DNA of 64,000 nt from positions 3,629,347 through 3,693,346 of the forward strand of contig CM055892.1 in NCBI GenBank assembly GCA_029582165.1, written 5' to 3'. The translations under genes were made by a program, and so were the position numbers. This DNA is from Portulaca oleracea. Its lineage: Eukaryota > Streptophyta > Magnoliopsida > Caryophyllales > Portulacaceae. Position 1 is the stretch's first letter. Each line of letters starts with the position of its first letter. Of the stretch, positions 1-11,072 are shown one piece after another. The notes beneath the pieces are model-generated. The model was not told the origin of the DNA. It made no database searches and saw only the letters and a list, made by a program, of their open reading frames with translations.

Positions 1-1
1 G

Positions 2-310
2 GGCAACAATGTAGGAAGAAGGACCACCAATGCTCCTAAGGTGGCTGAGACAAGCTTTGTACAGAATGTGAATCGTGGTCCGCCTTCGAAGACGACCTAC
101 TTCCAATATTACTCATATACCCCACTAGATATGACTTATGCCGAAGCTTTGGACCGACTGCTAAAATCAAACAAGATTTAGTTGCCAGTACCTAGACCTG
201 AACCTGAGACTAAGGGACCAGGATGGAACAACAGTGCTTATTGCAAGTATCATCAGACTAGAGGTCATGACACTGAGCGATGCTGGACACTCAAGAATCA
301 GATTGAGTAG
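2..310 (+). pseudogene. gag: Tat gag C-terminus with CHHC zinc knuckle
   Basis: Frame 2 reads as the end of a Tat-type gag. A stretch around 110-180 (tyrosine- and leucine-rich, ending DRLLKSNKI) precedes a zinc knuckle of form CX2HX4HX4C at about 239-280 (C-KY-H-QTRG-H-DTER-C), a variant typical of Tat/Ogre gag nucleocapsids. TAG stops interrupt the frame at 179-181 and 308-310, and the frame then continues into the ORF at 311. Gag would form the virus-like particle and bind element RNA. The N-terminus lies outside the window. Confidence 0.8.
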
Positions 311-799
311 ATGATTCGTTCGGAGGCACTGCCAATGCCCAAAGCCGCAAGTAAACTTAATAACAAAAGCAATCCTCTCCCAAATCATGTTATCTTTGTA
401 GGAGAGGGTACTTTTGATCCATCCGAATGTATCACCGACGAAGAAGCACCTACACTCGTTCCTGAAGATTTGACAGCCTTAACTGTCAACGGTATTTGGG
501 TTATTGATGAAGAGGACGTGTACGGAGAGGATCCTAATGATGATTTTTGGTCCGATAAGGAAGAGGAAATTCCACCTAGTACTGCATTCTTAACTAGGTC
601 AGGAAGAGATAACCAAGCGAGGGCTGAACCTGAGGCTCCTCCATCAAATCCAAGTCCTACGAGAACAGAAGTGCTTGCTGCTCCTGAAGGCTTAACAACT
701 CTTACCATAAATAGCATATGGGCCAGCAATGCCGAAGACGATTATCATCATAGAGGAGTAACTCAGCAACACCTAGAAGAGCTAAGGGACAATCTGTAA
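311..799 (+). pseudogene. Acidic gag-pol linker ORF of the Tat element (162 aa)
   Basis: This ORF is in the same frame as the preceding gag and separated from it only by a TAG. It is strongly acidic and contains the phrase NGIWVIDEEDVYG with a related second copy (INSIWASNAEDDY), an internal duplication. No aspartic protease motif (DTG/DSG) is seen here or up to 1200, so the protease expected between gag and RT is missing or unrecognisable. A short ORF at 803-1018 in another frame looks like a coiled-coil fragment of the same region. I assign no specific function. Confidence 0.55.
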
Positions 800-1018
800 G
801 GTATGGTCATACATTCGACTATTCGCCATGAGAAGAAGGTTCGGGAACACCTCGAGTTTCAAGACCAGCAGATAGAACAACAACGAGAGGCTATGGACAA
901 CATGTTGGAGGAATTCCGCCGCCTTAAGTATAATTCCGATCCACAAGCTCTGAAGAAAAAGGGGTGGACTCGATGGTTGTTGTGTTTTCCAACTCTGCAT
1001 TTAACCCAAGCGCCTTGA

Positions 1019-1206
1019 TCTCTGCTGATGGAGATTACCACAAAGTGACCTCGGTCGATGCTATTAACAATAAATGTACCTTAGTGTTAGGAGAACCTTG
1101 TAAGGTCTAGTCTGAGTCGAGCACTAGTGAGTCTGTAATCGAGTCCGAGTCAGCTGGGATTAGCCTCAAGTCTGATAAGTTTGTATCCGTTTCTACATTC
1201 AATGAA
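1019..1206 (+). pseudogene. Degenerate Tat pre-RT region
   Basis: Coding-like sequence between the linker ORF and the long pol ORF. It is serine- and glutamate-rich in one frame with a stop near 1110. It probably belongs to the protease-RT spacer of the Tat element. No domain is recognisable. Confidence 0.4.
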
Positions 1207-2801
1207 GTGAACGTTTCTGAATATCTCTATTCTTCTTCCGATCTCCCTAATTGTTGTGCTAATAAATATGAATTTGGTGTTGAACCTTTAAAAGACTTTA
1301 ATGAATTAACACAAGCCATGAATGACCACGAGAATCACATGGTACCTGTCGAAGAAACCACCGCCATCAATGTGGGAACGCCTGAAACTCCCCAGGAACT
1401 GAAAGTTGGCAAATCATTAACCCTGGAGCAACAGGAGTTCACCTCACTTCTAAGGGAATTCCTAGACGTCTTCGCTTGGTCTTATGAAGACATGCCCGAA
1501 ATCGACAGGGAGATCGCTGAGCATGCAATTCCACTATACCCGGATGCTAAGCCGGTACAGCAACGACCTCGCAGAATTAAGAATGAGTGGTCGGAAAAAA
1601 TTCACGGTGAAATCAAGATGCAGTTAGAGGCTAAGTTCATCATAGCAGTAGAATTGCTGGAGTGGGTAGCTAACATCGTGCCTGTGCTGAAGAAGGACGG
1701 AAAGGTTCGGATGTGCGTTGATTTCGGGGACCTGAACAAAGCTAGTCCAAAGGATTGCTTTTGTTTGCCACATATTGACGTTTTGGTCGATCATACCTGT
1801 GGACATGAGCTACTATCATTCATGGATGGGTACGCTGGTTATAATCAGGTCAAAATGGCTGAAGAAGATATGGAGAAAACGTCATTCATCACTCGGTGGG
1901 GAACTTTCTGTTACACCGTCATAACTTTCAGACTGAAGAACGCTGGTGCTACTTACCAACGCACTGCCACTACCCTGCTGCATGACATGATCCACGTAGA
2001 GGTTGAAGTATCTGTGAACGACATGATTGTCAAGTCAAAGAGGCGTGAAGATCATATTCCAAACTTACGTAAGTTCTTCCTCAGGCTCCGTAGGTACAAC
2101 ATGAGATTGAATTCGCAGAAATGTGCATTTGGAGTAACTTCGGGAAAATTGCTGGGTTATATCGTCAGTCAACGTGGGATAGAGGTTGACCCGTCCAAAA
2201 TCAAAGCAATACAAGACATGCCTCCGCCTAGGATAGAAAAGGAGATTCATGGTTTCTTAGGGCGAGTGCAGTATTTGAGCATATTCATTTCCAAACTCAC
2301 AATGACTTGTGAACCATTATTCAAGAAGCTGAAGAAGGGAGCAACGATCGAATGGGACGACCAGTGTCAGACAGCATTTGAAAAAGTTAAAGCTGACTTA
2401 ACCAATCCACCAGTACTAGTCCCGCCTATCTCCGGGAAACCATTGTTACTTTATCTCACCATCAGTTCAAGCGCTATGGGTGCTATGCTAGCACAGGAAA
2501 GCGATGGTCTCGAGCGAGCTATTTACTACATCAGCAAGAAGTTTTTGGGGTGTGAGTTACGCTACTCGGAGATCGAGAAGATAGCTTTGGCATTAGTGTG
2601 GTCTACAAAGAAGCTTCACCACTATATGCTCTCACACACAGTGTATATGATTGCAGCATTTAATCCGGTCAAATACATCATGGAGCAACCTACCATCAAC
2701 AGCAGGATTGCTCGATGGGTGGTTATGCTGTCCGAGTTTGATCTGTCAAGGGGTTACAATGAGTTAGGTGATGCGCTAGCCAAACTTTCATCCATGGTGG
2801 T
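1207..2801 (+). pseudogene. pol: Tat/Ogre reverse transcriptase and RNase H, truncated by insertion
   Basis: The reading frame carries the Tat pre-RT signature (FAWSYEDMPEID, then a PVQQRPRR block) followed by RT. The substrate-pocket region is KKDGKVRMCVDFGDLNKASPKD. The catalytic box reads VNDMIVKS where the lineage has YVDDM, so the first catalytic aspartate is Asn. Connection and RNase H regions follow up to about codon 500. RNase H is degenerate (LYLTISSSAMGA), as is common in Tat elements. The extra archaeal-type RNase H expected next is almost wholly absent: RNase H jumps to a short ELGDALAKLSSM tail. At 2801 the frame runs into the LTR of Y, so the last hundred codons of the open frame are not Tat protein. 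Confidence 0.88.
2797..2801. repeat. Left target site duplication of Athila element Y (gtggt)
   Basis: The five bases directly before the LTR tip TGTAACG read gtggt. The five bases after the opposite tip at 35755 read gtggc. Four of five match, and the Tat reading frame is continuous across the two flanks if the insert is ignored, which supports a true insertion site. Confidence 0.8.
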
Positions 2802-3460
2802 TGTAACGTTGTTTTTTTGTACCCCGGTTTTATATCATTCTTCTCGAGGAGCTAGGGGCCTTGGTCATAGAAACTCGGTCAAAGGTCAGGATGAGATTGC
2901 TAAGGTAAAGATATCGATAGAAAGGGGTCACAACGTAAGAAACAAAGCTAAGGTCGGTCAAGGAATGGAAAATGGGCTTCGGAAGTTTTTCGGGATGCAT
3001 ACGGGGATGAGGAAATGGTTTTGCAACAAGGGAATAATAAGAAGGGAGAATCAAGTGGCAATTTTGTTAGAAAATACCCACCGAGCGTCCTCTTTCGAGG
3101 ATAGTCCCAATTAACTACGTCAAAGTCCACCACGGACCCTGAGGGTTAATGAAACTGAATTCCCTAGTTAACCTCCTTCCACTTTCGTGGGTGAGCATTA
3201 ACTATCCCGACTCCAACCTTCCACACAAGTGTTGGATGTATTGGGGAGCGTTCGGACCCAAATACATCCCCCTTGAGGGAAAGAGAGGGGTGGGAAATTG
3301 ATTTCCCAACTAATTACTCACTAATATTGCTAACCCAGACCTAATCACCCATTCACACCCTTAATTACCCCCTAACCCATAGGGTTTCTAGCCACTAATC
3401 ATGAAACTAACTAAGCTAACAACGTCCAAACCAACTGACAAACCTATAAGTATATGGTGT
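2802..3460 (-). repeat. 3' LTR of Y, U5-side segment
   Basis: The first ~435 bases match 22999-23431 base for base apart from scattered differences and small indels. That pairs this segment with the LTR next to the primer binding site. Beyond 3237 the partner copy is deleted, so the rest has no comparison. The right limit (about 3460) is an estimate: sequence after it resembles the end of a different Athila LTR (X). Confidence 0.75.
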
Positions 3461-4348
3461 CTGTGTACCACGAGTGTACGGGTTTGTGTAGCAATAAAAT
3501 ATCATTCTCTCTCAGGGATTTGCGTTCAACCACGCACTGAACTAGTTTGCTACAAAGAATGCTAGGTCGATCCAAGGGTTTTTGTAAGGTTTTCTAATCT
3601 AAACTAGGAAAACAGGAAATTTTAGGGTTTAGCCAAATAATAAAAAGCGTTCAGGGGAGTCCACTCTAGTCAATCAATCAAATTATTAACAATCCCGGGG
3701 CAGGTAACAAGATAATTCGGGGTCTATAATCTTTCTAGGCCTTATCACGTCGATCTTTCGATCCTAGGTGAGTTACCGTGATTGAATTAAACATTATTTC
3801 TAATTATTTAGTCTAATCAAAGATAAGAACTGATTATAAATTGACCCTAGGCAAGAATCATTATGTCTAACTATTTTCTAAACCTATTCAATCTACGCAA
3901 TCCAATTCAAGACTCAAACTGTCGTTCTGTTGCCAAATTACCATGACATACAATACACGCAGATTAAACGAATAAAAAGATGACCTAACACCGAAACTGT
4001 ATTCAAATTCAATCAATAGACATCGAGTTTATCCCCCAAACAAAGGAAATTAGCTACTTATAATACTAGAAATAAACATCGCAAAATCTAAACAAGAACG
4101 AGAAAACATGAAAGTAAAATAGAAATAAACTGTGTTTAAATTGGCGAAATCGATCTCTTTGTGTCACCCGAATTGATCTCTTTCGTGTTCTTCGATCACA
4201 AGTAACAATCTAATCTAATAGCAATGCTTGAGAATTAAGTGTAGAGAAAGTACCTAAAATCTACTCTAAAAAGCTTCTAAAAACTGCTCCTAAAACGAAA
4301 GATAAAAGCTGATCAAAAGCGATCCTTCCAAGCGGCACGGACGAAGCC

Positions 4349-4357
4349 CTTTTATAT
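4349..4357 (-). promoter_or_regulatory. TATA-like box of the X LTR
   Basis: On the minus strand the sequence reads atataaaag, followed by a GC-richer stretch where transcription of X would begin. It lies mid-LTR, as expected for the U3-R border. Prediction from sequence only. Confidence 0.5.
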
Positions 4358-4379
4358 GTCTGGATTAGGGCACAAAACA

Positions 4380-4545
4380 CGGCCTGCGTTTTGGAAACGC
4401 TGGCTGCGTTTTGCACAAAAGAGAAAGTCTTCCGTGAGTGGGCGCTGGCTGCGCCTGAAAAACGCGGTCTGCGTTTTGGTTCTTCTCGCTTTCTGAGGCT
4501 TCTGGAGTAGGCGTGCGCTGCGTTTCAAAAACGCTGCCTGCGCCT
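4380..4545. repeat. GC-rich palindromic motif cluster in the X LTR
   Basis: Three imperfect inverted repeats of the form ctgcgtttt...aaacgc recur here within about 165 bases of otherwise AT-rich DNA. The same motif family recurs at 15059-15150 in the interior of X. See findings. Confidence 0.65.
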
Positions 4546-4547
4546 TG
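4543..4547. repeat. Left target site duplication of element B (ccttg)
   Basis: ccttg stands directly before the 5' LTR of B and again directly after the 3' LTR at 10766-10770. This is a perfect 5-bp duplication. Confidence 0.95.
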
Positions 4548-5380
4548 TGATGTACATTTGGAGGCTAAAGTACATCAAGGAAGTAATCAAGAGGAAATTC
4601 GAGCTTCTATTGAAGAAGAGGTTAAGTCATTATTTTCAAATCATATGATAAACGACATCAATGGCTATATGGGATTATTTTGTTCAATATCTCAAGATCT
4701 ATGATTCTATTGAAGACGAGGTCTAACAGGAAAATGAAGATCTTCAGAATATCTTTCTTATGGTTTTTGAATCACATGATTTGGAGTAGAATTGAGCAAG
4801 TTATCATTGTTTCTTTATAGCTATGTACATAGGAGTCTTTTTGTAATAGTTGTGATGTCATCTTTGTATTGAATGATGTAAGCTTGTAATCTTTGTTTCT
4901 TGATAGGAGGGTCACACCTAAGGGGCCTAGGATTACTATAAATAGACCTTTTGGGAGCCTATTGCAACACACATTAATTAATATCAATCAAATACAAATC
5001 AAAACACATATATTGTTTTTCTCTCTAGTTTCAAAACTAGAATTGTTGTTCTTTTGAGGGAGGATTACACCCATCTCTACTTATATTCTAGGGTTGGCAT
5101 CCTTAGAAGGTGAAAGGTAGAATTGGAGGAACCATTGGAGTGGTGTGCATATATCTCCATTGAAGAATCTAAAAGCCATTATCGACCGTTCAAATCTATC
5201 TTGTTGGTGAGTTCAAACGTTACTTGTTTGATCTTTCTTGTTCATCTACATTGTTTCCATTCATCCATTCTTACGTTTCCAAAAATCCATTCACACGTTC
5301 ATTCATTCATTCATAAAGTATCACTTAAAGATCCTAGTCTTGTTGTGTGATTCGATCATTTTGATCCTATCATACATCCA
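4548..5380 (+). repeat. 5' LTR of element B
   Basis: Starts TGATGTAC and ends ..catacatcca just before the primer site. It is nearly identical to 9946-10765, differing by scattered substitutions and a few short indels (for example a segment near 4718 missing from the 3' copy). A TATA box is at 4935-4945. Confidence 0.93.
4935..4945 (+). promoter_or_regulatory. TATA box of B LTR
   Basis: actataaatag lies mid-LTR and is conserved in the 3' LTR at 10321-10331. It is the likely core promoter for the genomic RNA of B. Confidence 0.65.
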
Positions 5381-5383
5381 AAT

Positions 5384-5395
5384 TGGTATCAGAGC
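5384..5395 (+). other. Primer binding site of B (initiator tRNA-Met)
   Basis: tggtatcagagc is the classic complement of the 3' end of plant initiator tRNA-Met and starts three bases after the 5' LTR. It would prime minus-strand cDNA synthesis. Confidence 0.93.
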
Positions 5396-5625
5396 CTAGG
5401 AGATTGATTCTTGTGGTACTTGTTACCATCTTTTTCGATCTTTCCCCTACATATTCATCACACAAAAAGCCCCAAAACACGTCCCACACAAAACTCCACA
5501 AAGAACCCCAAAACCAAACACATTCCTTCACCAAAACGTAGCCAAACACAAACCCTATGTCACCTACACGCAAAACCCAAAAACCGTGAGTCTTGAAGGA
5601 TCTTTCTTGCCAAGATTGATTCTAA

Positions 5626-6588
5626 ATGGCTAGTGCAAGTTCTCCTACGAATTCACCCACGAATTCTTAAGAGGATGTAGAAAGAATGAAGCAAAGAATC
5701 GCTTATCTCACCGACGAATTAAAGAAGTATATGCATCTTCAACATAGAGAGATTCATGATGATCCCCAAGATGACCAAGAGAACATACAAAGTGAAAGGA
5801 GTAGACGTCCAAGAAGGGAGAAAAGGTTCGATTTCAAGGTGGAAATACCGGACTTTGAAGGGAGTCTTGATCCGGAGGTTTTCTTGGATTGGATGCAAAC
5901 CGTGGAAAGAGTCTTTGATCTCAAAGACGTGAATGATGATAAGAAGGTCACGTATGTTGCGTTAAAGTTACGAAAGCATGCAAGCATTTGGTGGACAAAC
6001 TTGCAAAAGAAGCGAGAAGCTAAAGGAAAGGATAAGGTACGTTCATGGGATAAGATGAAGAAGAAGCTTCAAGAGAAGTTCTTACCACCTAGCTACCTAC
6101 GTGACAATTACTTCAAACTTCAAAGATTGATCCAAGGAGGGAGAAACGTAGAGGAGTACACCAAAGAATTCGAGCATTTGCTTTGGAGGTGTGACCTTAA
6201 AGAGGACGAGCCACAAACTTTAGTACGTTATCTTATTGGTCTTGATGATTGGATTAGACATATTGTTAAGTTGCAACCATATAAAACTTGGGATGAATTG
6301 AGTTCTTTATCACTCAAAGTTGAACGGCATAGGAGAAATAAGTGTAAAGTAGTCTTGAACAAGTACCAAACTCCACAAAAATCAACCTACCCTACACGCC
6401 CATTCCCTACATAATAAAGACCACCCATATCTTCCAAACCACCCTACGTCAAAGGCACCACAAATCAACCCCAAACCACCCCCAAACTCACTATCCCAGA
6501 ACCAAGAACCCTTGCCCCAAGGAGATGTTTTCGTTGCCAAGGTTTAGGTCACTATGCTTCGGAGTGTCCTAACAAGAGGGTAGTATCT
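5626..6588 (+). pseudogene. gag: CRM-like gag of element B
   Basis: The ATG at 5626 opens a serine/asparagine-rich leader that meets TAA at 5668. The same frame reopens at 5686 and runs to the double stop at 6412-6417. The capsid region shows VEIPDFEGSLDPEVFLDWM, ALKLRKHASIWWTNL and the ARE-type tail VEEYTKEFEHLLWRCDL, all hallmarks of chromovirus gag. A canonical CX2CX4HX4C zinc knuckle (C-FR-C-QGLG-H-YASE-C) lies at about 6526-6567, in the same frame but beyond the stops. Gag would assemble particles and bind RNA. The stops make this copy non-functional. Confidence 0.9.
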
Positions 6589-9500
6589 TTGGTTGAATAC
6601 AAAATGTCATTATATGTTCAACCAGAAGGAGATAATGATGTGTGTCAGGAAGAAAATGAGGAGAATAATGTAGAAGAAGAGGAGTATATAGAAGAAGAGG
6701 AGTATGTAGAAGAACCGGATGATGGAGAGTTGCTTGTTGTAAGAAGGGCCTTGAATGTAACTCATGTGCTGAATGACCAAGTACAAAGGAAGGCTATCTT
6801 TCACTCTCGTTGTACCATCAAAGGAAAAGTATGCTCATTGATCATAGATGGAGGAAGTTGTACCAATGCCGCCTCTACAACAATGGTCAAGAAGTTGCAA
6901 TTACAGGCTAGCCCTCATCCCACACCTTACACTATACAATGGCTAAGCCAAGGCCAAAGCATTCGTGTGGACCAAAGAGTCTTGGTAAGTCTTTCAATCG
7001 GCAAGAGTTATAAAGATTCATTATGGTTTGTTATTATTCCTATGGATGCATGTCATATTTTGTTGGGAAGACCATGGTTATTTGATAGGAGTGTCATACA
7101 TGATGGGAGAGCCAACACTTACACTCTCACCCTCAATCGAAAGAAGATCACTTTGACACCTCTAGCACCATCTTCTATATCTCGGCCTAAGGAGAATGAA
7201 AGCAATATTGTGACGTTTATGAAGGCAGAATATCATGAGTATGAAGAGCATAAGAGTCTTATTCTTGCAAACTTGGAGGAAAGCAGGACACCACCAAGCA
7301 ACCATCCTCTCTTGAATCCTCTTTTGGAACGATTCTCTCATATGTTCCTTAAGGAGATGCCTCATGGGTTACCACCAAAACGAGAGATTCAACACAAAAT
7401 AGATCTTGTCCCAGGATCTATGCTACCAAGCAAGCCGGCCTATAGAATCAATCGAACGGATACAAATGAAGAGCAAAGACAAGTGGAGGAGCTATTAGCT
7501 AAGGGCTTGATTCGTGAGAGCCTTAGCCCTTGTGTTGTTCCCGCTCTATTGGTACCAAAGAAGGATGGATCACAAAGAATGTGTATAGATTGCCGCGCCA
7601 TCAACAAAATCACAATCAACTATAGGTTTCCAATACCTAGATTTTAAGATCTATTGGACGAGCTACATGGAAGCATGCTATTTTCCAAGATTGATCTTAG
7701 AAGTGGATATCATCAAATAAGGATCCATGAAGGAGACGAATGGAAAACGACTTTCAAAACGAAAGAAAGATTTTATGAGTGACTTGTGATGCCATTCGGT
7801 CTTACAAATGCACAATCAACATTTATGAGGCTCATGAACCATGTTTTGAAACCTCTTATTGGTAAATATGTTGTGTATACTTTGATGACATTCTTGTGTA
7901 TAGTAGGAGTGAAAAGGAACATCTGAAGCATTTGGAGTCGGTGATGCTCATTTTGGAACGTGAAAAGCTCTATGGGAACTTAGATAAATGTCATTTCTTC
8001 ACGTCCAAAGTTGTGTTCCTTGGATATGTGCTATCAACTGAAGGGATCCAAGTAGACGAAGAGAAAGTGAAAGCTATCAAAGAATGGCCAATACCTACGA
8101 CCATTCATGAGGTACAGAGTTTTCATGGCTTGGCATCTTTTTATAGAAGATTCGTCAAGAAATTTAGTACTCTTTTATCCCCTATGACCGAATTGATGAA
8201 GAGTAAAGAGTTCTCTTGCAATGAAGCCGCAAATAAAGCTTTTGAGTTGATTAAAGACAAGCTATGTAACGCCCCTATTCTTGCATTACCTAGTTTCTCT
8301 AAAGTGTTTGAAGTTGAATGTGATGCAAGTGGAGTTGGGATAGGAGCTGTCCTATCTCAAGAAGGTCGCCCAATAGCTTATTTTAGTGAAAAGCTAAGTG
8401 AAGGAAAGCGGAAGTATAGTACATATGACAAAGAATTCAATGCCATCATAAGGGCATTGGAGCATTGGAGACATTATTTGTTGAGTGGAGAATTCATACT
8501 TCATAGTGATCATGAAGCATTGAAGTATATACAAGGACAACATAAGTTGAACCCTCGTCATGCCAAATGGGTAGAGTTCATGCAATATTTTCATTTTATG
8601 ATTCATCATAAAGCGGGTCACTTGAATAAAGGAGCCGATGCTTTATCAAGGAGGTATATGTTGGTTCATATAATTGAATCTAGAGTGTTTGGATTTGAGC
8701 ATATCCAAGCATTATATGAAGAGGATGAAGATTTCAAGGAAGTTTATGAGGTATGTAAGAAGCATCCCCACCAACTCTTTCATATTGAGCATGGATTTCT
8801 TTTCAAGGGAAATCAATTATGCATTCCCAAAAGTAGTATTCATGAGCTATTGATATTGGAAGTGCATGGAGGATCTCTTGCTGGTCATTTTTGAATAGAG
8901 AAGACATATCTTATGATGAAAGAGCACTATTATTGGCCAAGAATGATCAAAGATATCGAGCATATGATCAAACGTTGTAATACGTGCAATCTTTCTAAAG
9001 TTGATGCTTTACCTCAAGGATTATATATGCCATTACCTATACCTCAAGGTACGTGGGAAGATGTAAGCATGGATTTTGTGGTTGGGTTGCCAAGAACTCA
9101 AAGAGGTAAAGATTCTATCATGGTAGTTGTTGATCGTTTCTAAAAAATGGCACACTTTATAGCTTGCCATACTACATATGATGCGGTCAAAGTAGCTAAT
9201 CTATACTTTCAAGAAGTTGTGAAGCTTCATGGAATTCCTAAATCCATGGTTAGTGATCGAGATTCAAAGTTCCTAAGTCACTTTTGGTTGACTTTATGGA
9301 AGAAATTGGGAACTATGTTGAAGTTTAGTACGACTTCCCACCCACAAACAGATGGACAAACTGAGGACACTAATAAGACCTTAGGTACATTACTAAGGTC
9401 ATTGGTGAACAAAGACAAGAAGGGTTGGGATAATCTTCTATGTCATTATGAATTCGCTTTCAATCGTGCACCAAGCAAAGCAACGGGATATTCACCCTTT

Positions 9501-10102
9501 CAAATTGTTTATGGGAAGAATCCAATTACACCTATGGATTTGACACCTATAACTTCTACTATGAAGTTAAGTTTTGAAGCAAATGAACGAGTTAAAGAGA
9601 TTAAGAAGCTACATAGTGAAGTAAGGGCGAAGATAAACAAGTATACTCAAGAAGTTGCAAGCAAAGTGAAGAAGGGAAGGAAACGAGTTATTTTTGAACC
9701 TGAAGATCTAGTATGGATACATTTGAAGAAACAGAGGTTTCCTTTAAGAAGAAAGGGTAAACTTGTCCCTAGAGGAGATGGACCATATGAAGTATTGGAG
9801 AGAATTGGAGATAATGCTTAAAGTTGAAGTTAGGAGATAACTATGAAGGAAGTGTTACTTTCAATGTAAGTCATTTGAAACCTTACTATGGTCAAGAAGA
9901 TGAGTTACCTAGTTTGAGGGCAAACTCTTCTCAACTAGGGGGGAATGATGTACATTTGGAGGCTAAAGTACATCAAGGAAGTAATCAAGAGGAAATTCGA
10001 GCTTCTATTGAAGAAGAGGTTAAGTCATTATTAACAAATCATATGATAAACAACATCAATGGCTATATGGGATTACTTTGTTCAATATCTCAAGATCTAT
10101 GA
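6589..10102 (+). pseudogene. pol: CRM-like pol of element B (protease, RT, RNase H, integrase)
   Basis: Protease is near 6840 with the CRM-style active site IIDGGSCTNAAS. RT starts near 7500 (PKKDGSQRMCIDCRAINKIT). A TAA at 7645 and a further stop near 7782 break it. A 1-nt shift near 7876 displaces the frame at the YFDD box, after which frame 3 continues through RNase H (DASGVGIGAVLSQEG, HSDHEALKYI, GADALSRR) to 8894. Integrase follows with its HHCC zinc module (8850-8990) and DDE core (MDFVVGLP, SDRDSKF, HPQTDGQTE), with stops at 8892 and 9141 and another shift near 9819. The C-terminal tail runs through the polypurine tract into the 3' LTR and stops at 10102. I see no classical chromodomain. 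Confidence 0.9.
9934..9945 (+). other. Polypurine tract of B
   Basis: A run of six G within actaggggggaa directly abuts the 3' LTR start TGATGTAC. It would prime plus-strand synthesis. The pol reading frame passes through it. Confidence 0.85.
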
Positions 10103-10765
10103 TTCTATTGAAGAGGCAAATGAAGATCTTTGGAATATCTTTCTTATGGTTTTTGAATCACATGATTTGGAGTAGAATTGAGCAAGTTATCATTGTTTCT
10201 TTATAGTTATGTACATAGGAGTCTTTTTGTAATAGTTGTGATGTCATCTTTGTATTGAATGATGTAAGCTTGTAATCTTTGTTTTTTGATAAGAGGGTCA
10301 CGCCTAAGGGGCCTAGGATTACTATAAATAGACTCTTTGGGAGCCTCTTGTAACACACATTATTCAATATCAATCAAATACAAATCAAAACACATATGTT
10401 GTTTTTCTCTCTAGTTTCAAAACTAGAATTGTTGTTCTCTTGAGGGAGGATTACGCGCATCTCTGCTTCTATTCTAGGGTTGGCATCCTTAGAAGGTGAA
10501 ACGTAGAATTGGAGGAACCATTGGAGTGGTGTGCCTATATCTCCATTGAAGAATCCAAAAGCCATTATCGATCGTTCAAATCTATCTTGTTGGTGAGTTC
10601 AAACGTTACTTATTTGATCTTTCTTCTTCATCTACATTGTTTCCATTCATCCATCCTTACGTTTCCAAACATCCATTCACACATTCATTCATTCATTCAT
10701 AAAGAATCACTTAAAGATCCTAGTGTTGTTATGTGATTCGATCATTTTGATCCTATCATACATCA
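9946..10765 (+). repeat. 3' LTR of element B
   Basis: Pairs with 4548-5380, starts TGATGTAC and ends ..catacatca. It is followed at once by the right target duplication ccttg (10766-10770). Confidence 0.93.
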
Positions 10766-10770
10766 CCTTG
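10766..10770. repeat. Right target site duplication of element B (ccttg)
   Basis: Exact partner of 4543-4547. The X LTR resumes immediately after it. Confidence 0.95.
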
Positions 10771-11055
10771 TTCCTCCGGTGTAACTGGGTTTGGGCCGTA
10801 GCTCATTGGGCCGCCTCTCCATCCTTCCTTCCTTTCTCTTCAACATCTTTTTTTATTTCCCATGGTTTTTTCTATTTCTTCTCCAATTTTTCATGCTTTT
10901 TGATATAATTCCACCAATTCCTGTAAAACATACCAAACTCGCGAACAAGTGTATAAATCACGAAAATTAACATAAAAATACGAGATATCGAATACAAAAA
11001 GCATGAAACTGATATGTTTTGAGCCCTAAAAACTCTATATAAAAACGACTTATCA
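10771..11055 (-). repeat. 3' LTR of X, part 2 (distal U3)
   Basis: This continues the X LTR beyond the B insertion. On the minus strand the LTR begins TGATAAGTCG at 11055, the usual Athila LTR start, directly after a purine tract. Together with part 1 it gives a LTR of roughly 1.4 kb. No matching 5' LTR was found in the window. Confidence 0.75.
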
Positions 11056-11057
11056 AA

Positions 11058-11072
11058 TCCCCCCATGCTTAG
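11058..11072 (-). other. Polypurine tract of X
   Basis: On the minus strand, taagcatgggggga abuts the LTR start TGATAAGTCG. A leucine-codon-rich stretch just upstream (plus-strand cttgcttttcctcaagcaag) is also typical of Athila 3' ends. Confidence 0.8.

Larger units (their letters stand above)
1..2801 (+). mobile_element. Tat/Ogre-lineage Ty3/gypsy element, 5' portion (outer host of the nest)
   Basis: This is the interior of a plus-strand LTR retrotransposon cut off by the window start. It runs from the gag C-terminus through a linker ORF to reverse transcriptase and RNase H, and stops abruptly at 2801 where the Athila element Y begins. The same element resumes at 35756 with its integrase. 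The RT style (acidic pre-RT region, a changed YVDDM box, degenerate RNase H) is that of the Tat/Ogre lineage. No LTR or primer site is in the window. In-frame stops in gag and altered RT residues show it is inactive. Confidence 0.88.
3460..4547 (-). repeat. 3' LTR of X, part 1 (R-U5 and proximal U3)
   Basis: An Athila-type LTR read on the minus strand. It carries a TATA-like box at 4349-4357 and, just upstream on that strand (4380-4545), three copies of a GC-rich imperfect palindrome built on ctgcgtttt / aaacgc. The end near the plus-strand text tgtgtaccacgagtgtacgg (about 3462) is the likely LTR terminus. Element B interrupts it at 4548. Confidence 0.6.
4548..10765 (+). mobile_element. Complete CRM-like Ty3/gypsy chromovirus B (decayed)
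   Basis: This element is structurally complete: 5' LTR, initiator-Met primer site, gag, protease, RT, RNase H, integrase, polypurine tract and 3' LTR, bounded by a perfect 5-bp duplication. Domain order and the wording of gag (WWTNL, DKMKKKL) and integrase ([19 protein letters not shown]) fit the CRM clade of plant chromoviruses. Several stops and at least two frameshifts make it inactive. It inserted into the LTR of X, so it is younger than X. Confidence 0.93.

Noticed and set aside
2802..3114. C-terminal hundred residues of the long ORF starting at 1207
   Set aside because: This is LTR sequence of Y read in frame by chance after the insertion point, and the same DNA recurs at 22999 as LTR.
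3605..3625. Telomere-like tttagggttta text
   Set aside because: Under two repeat units, isolated inside an LTR; chance similarity.
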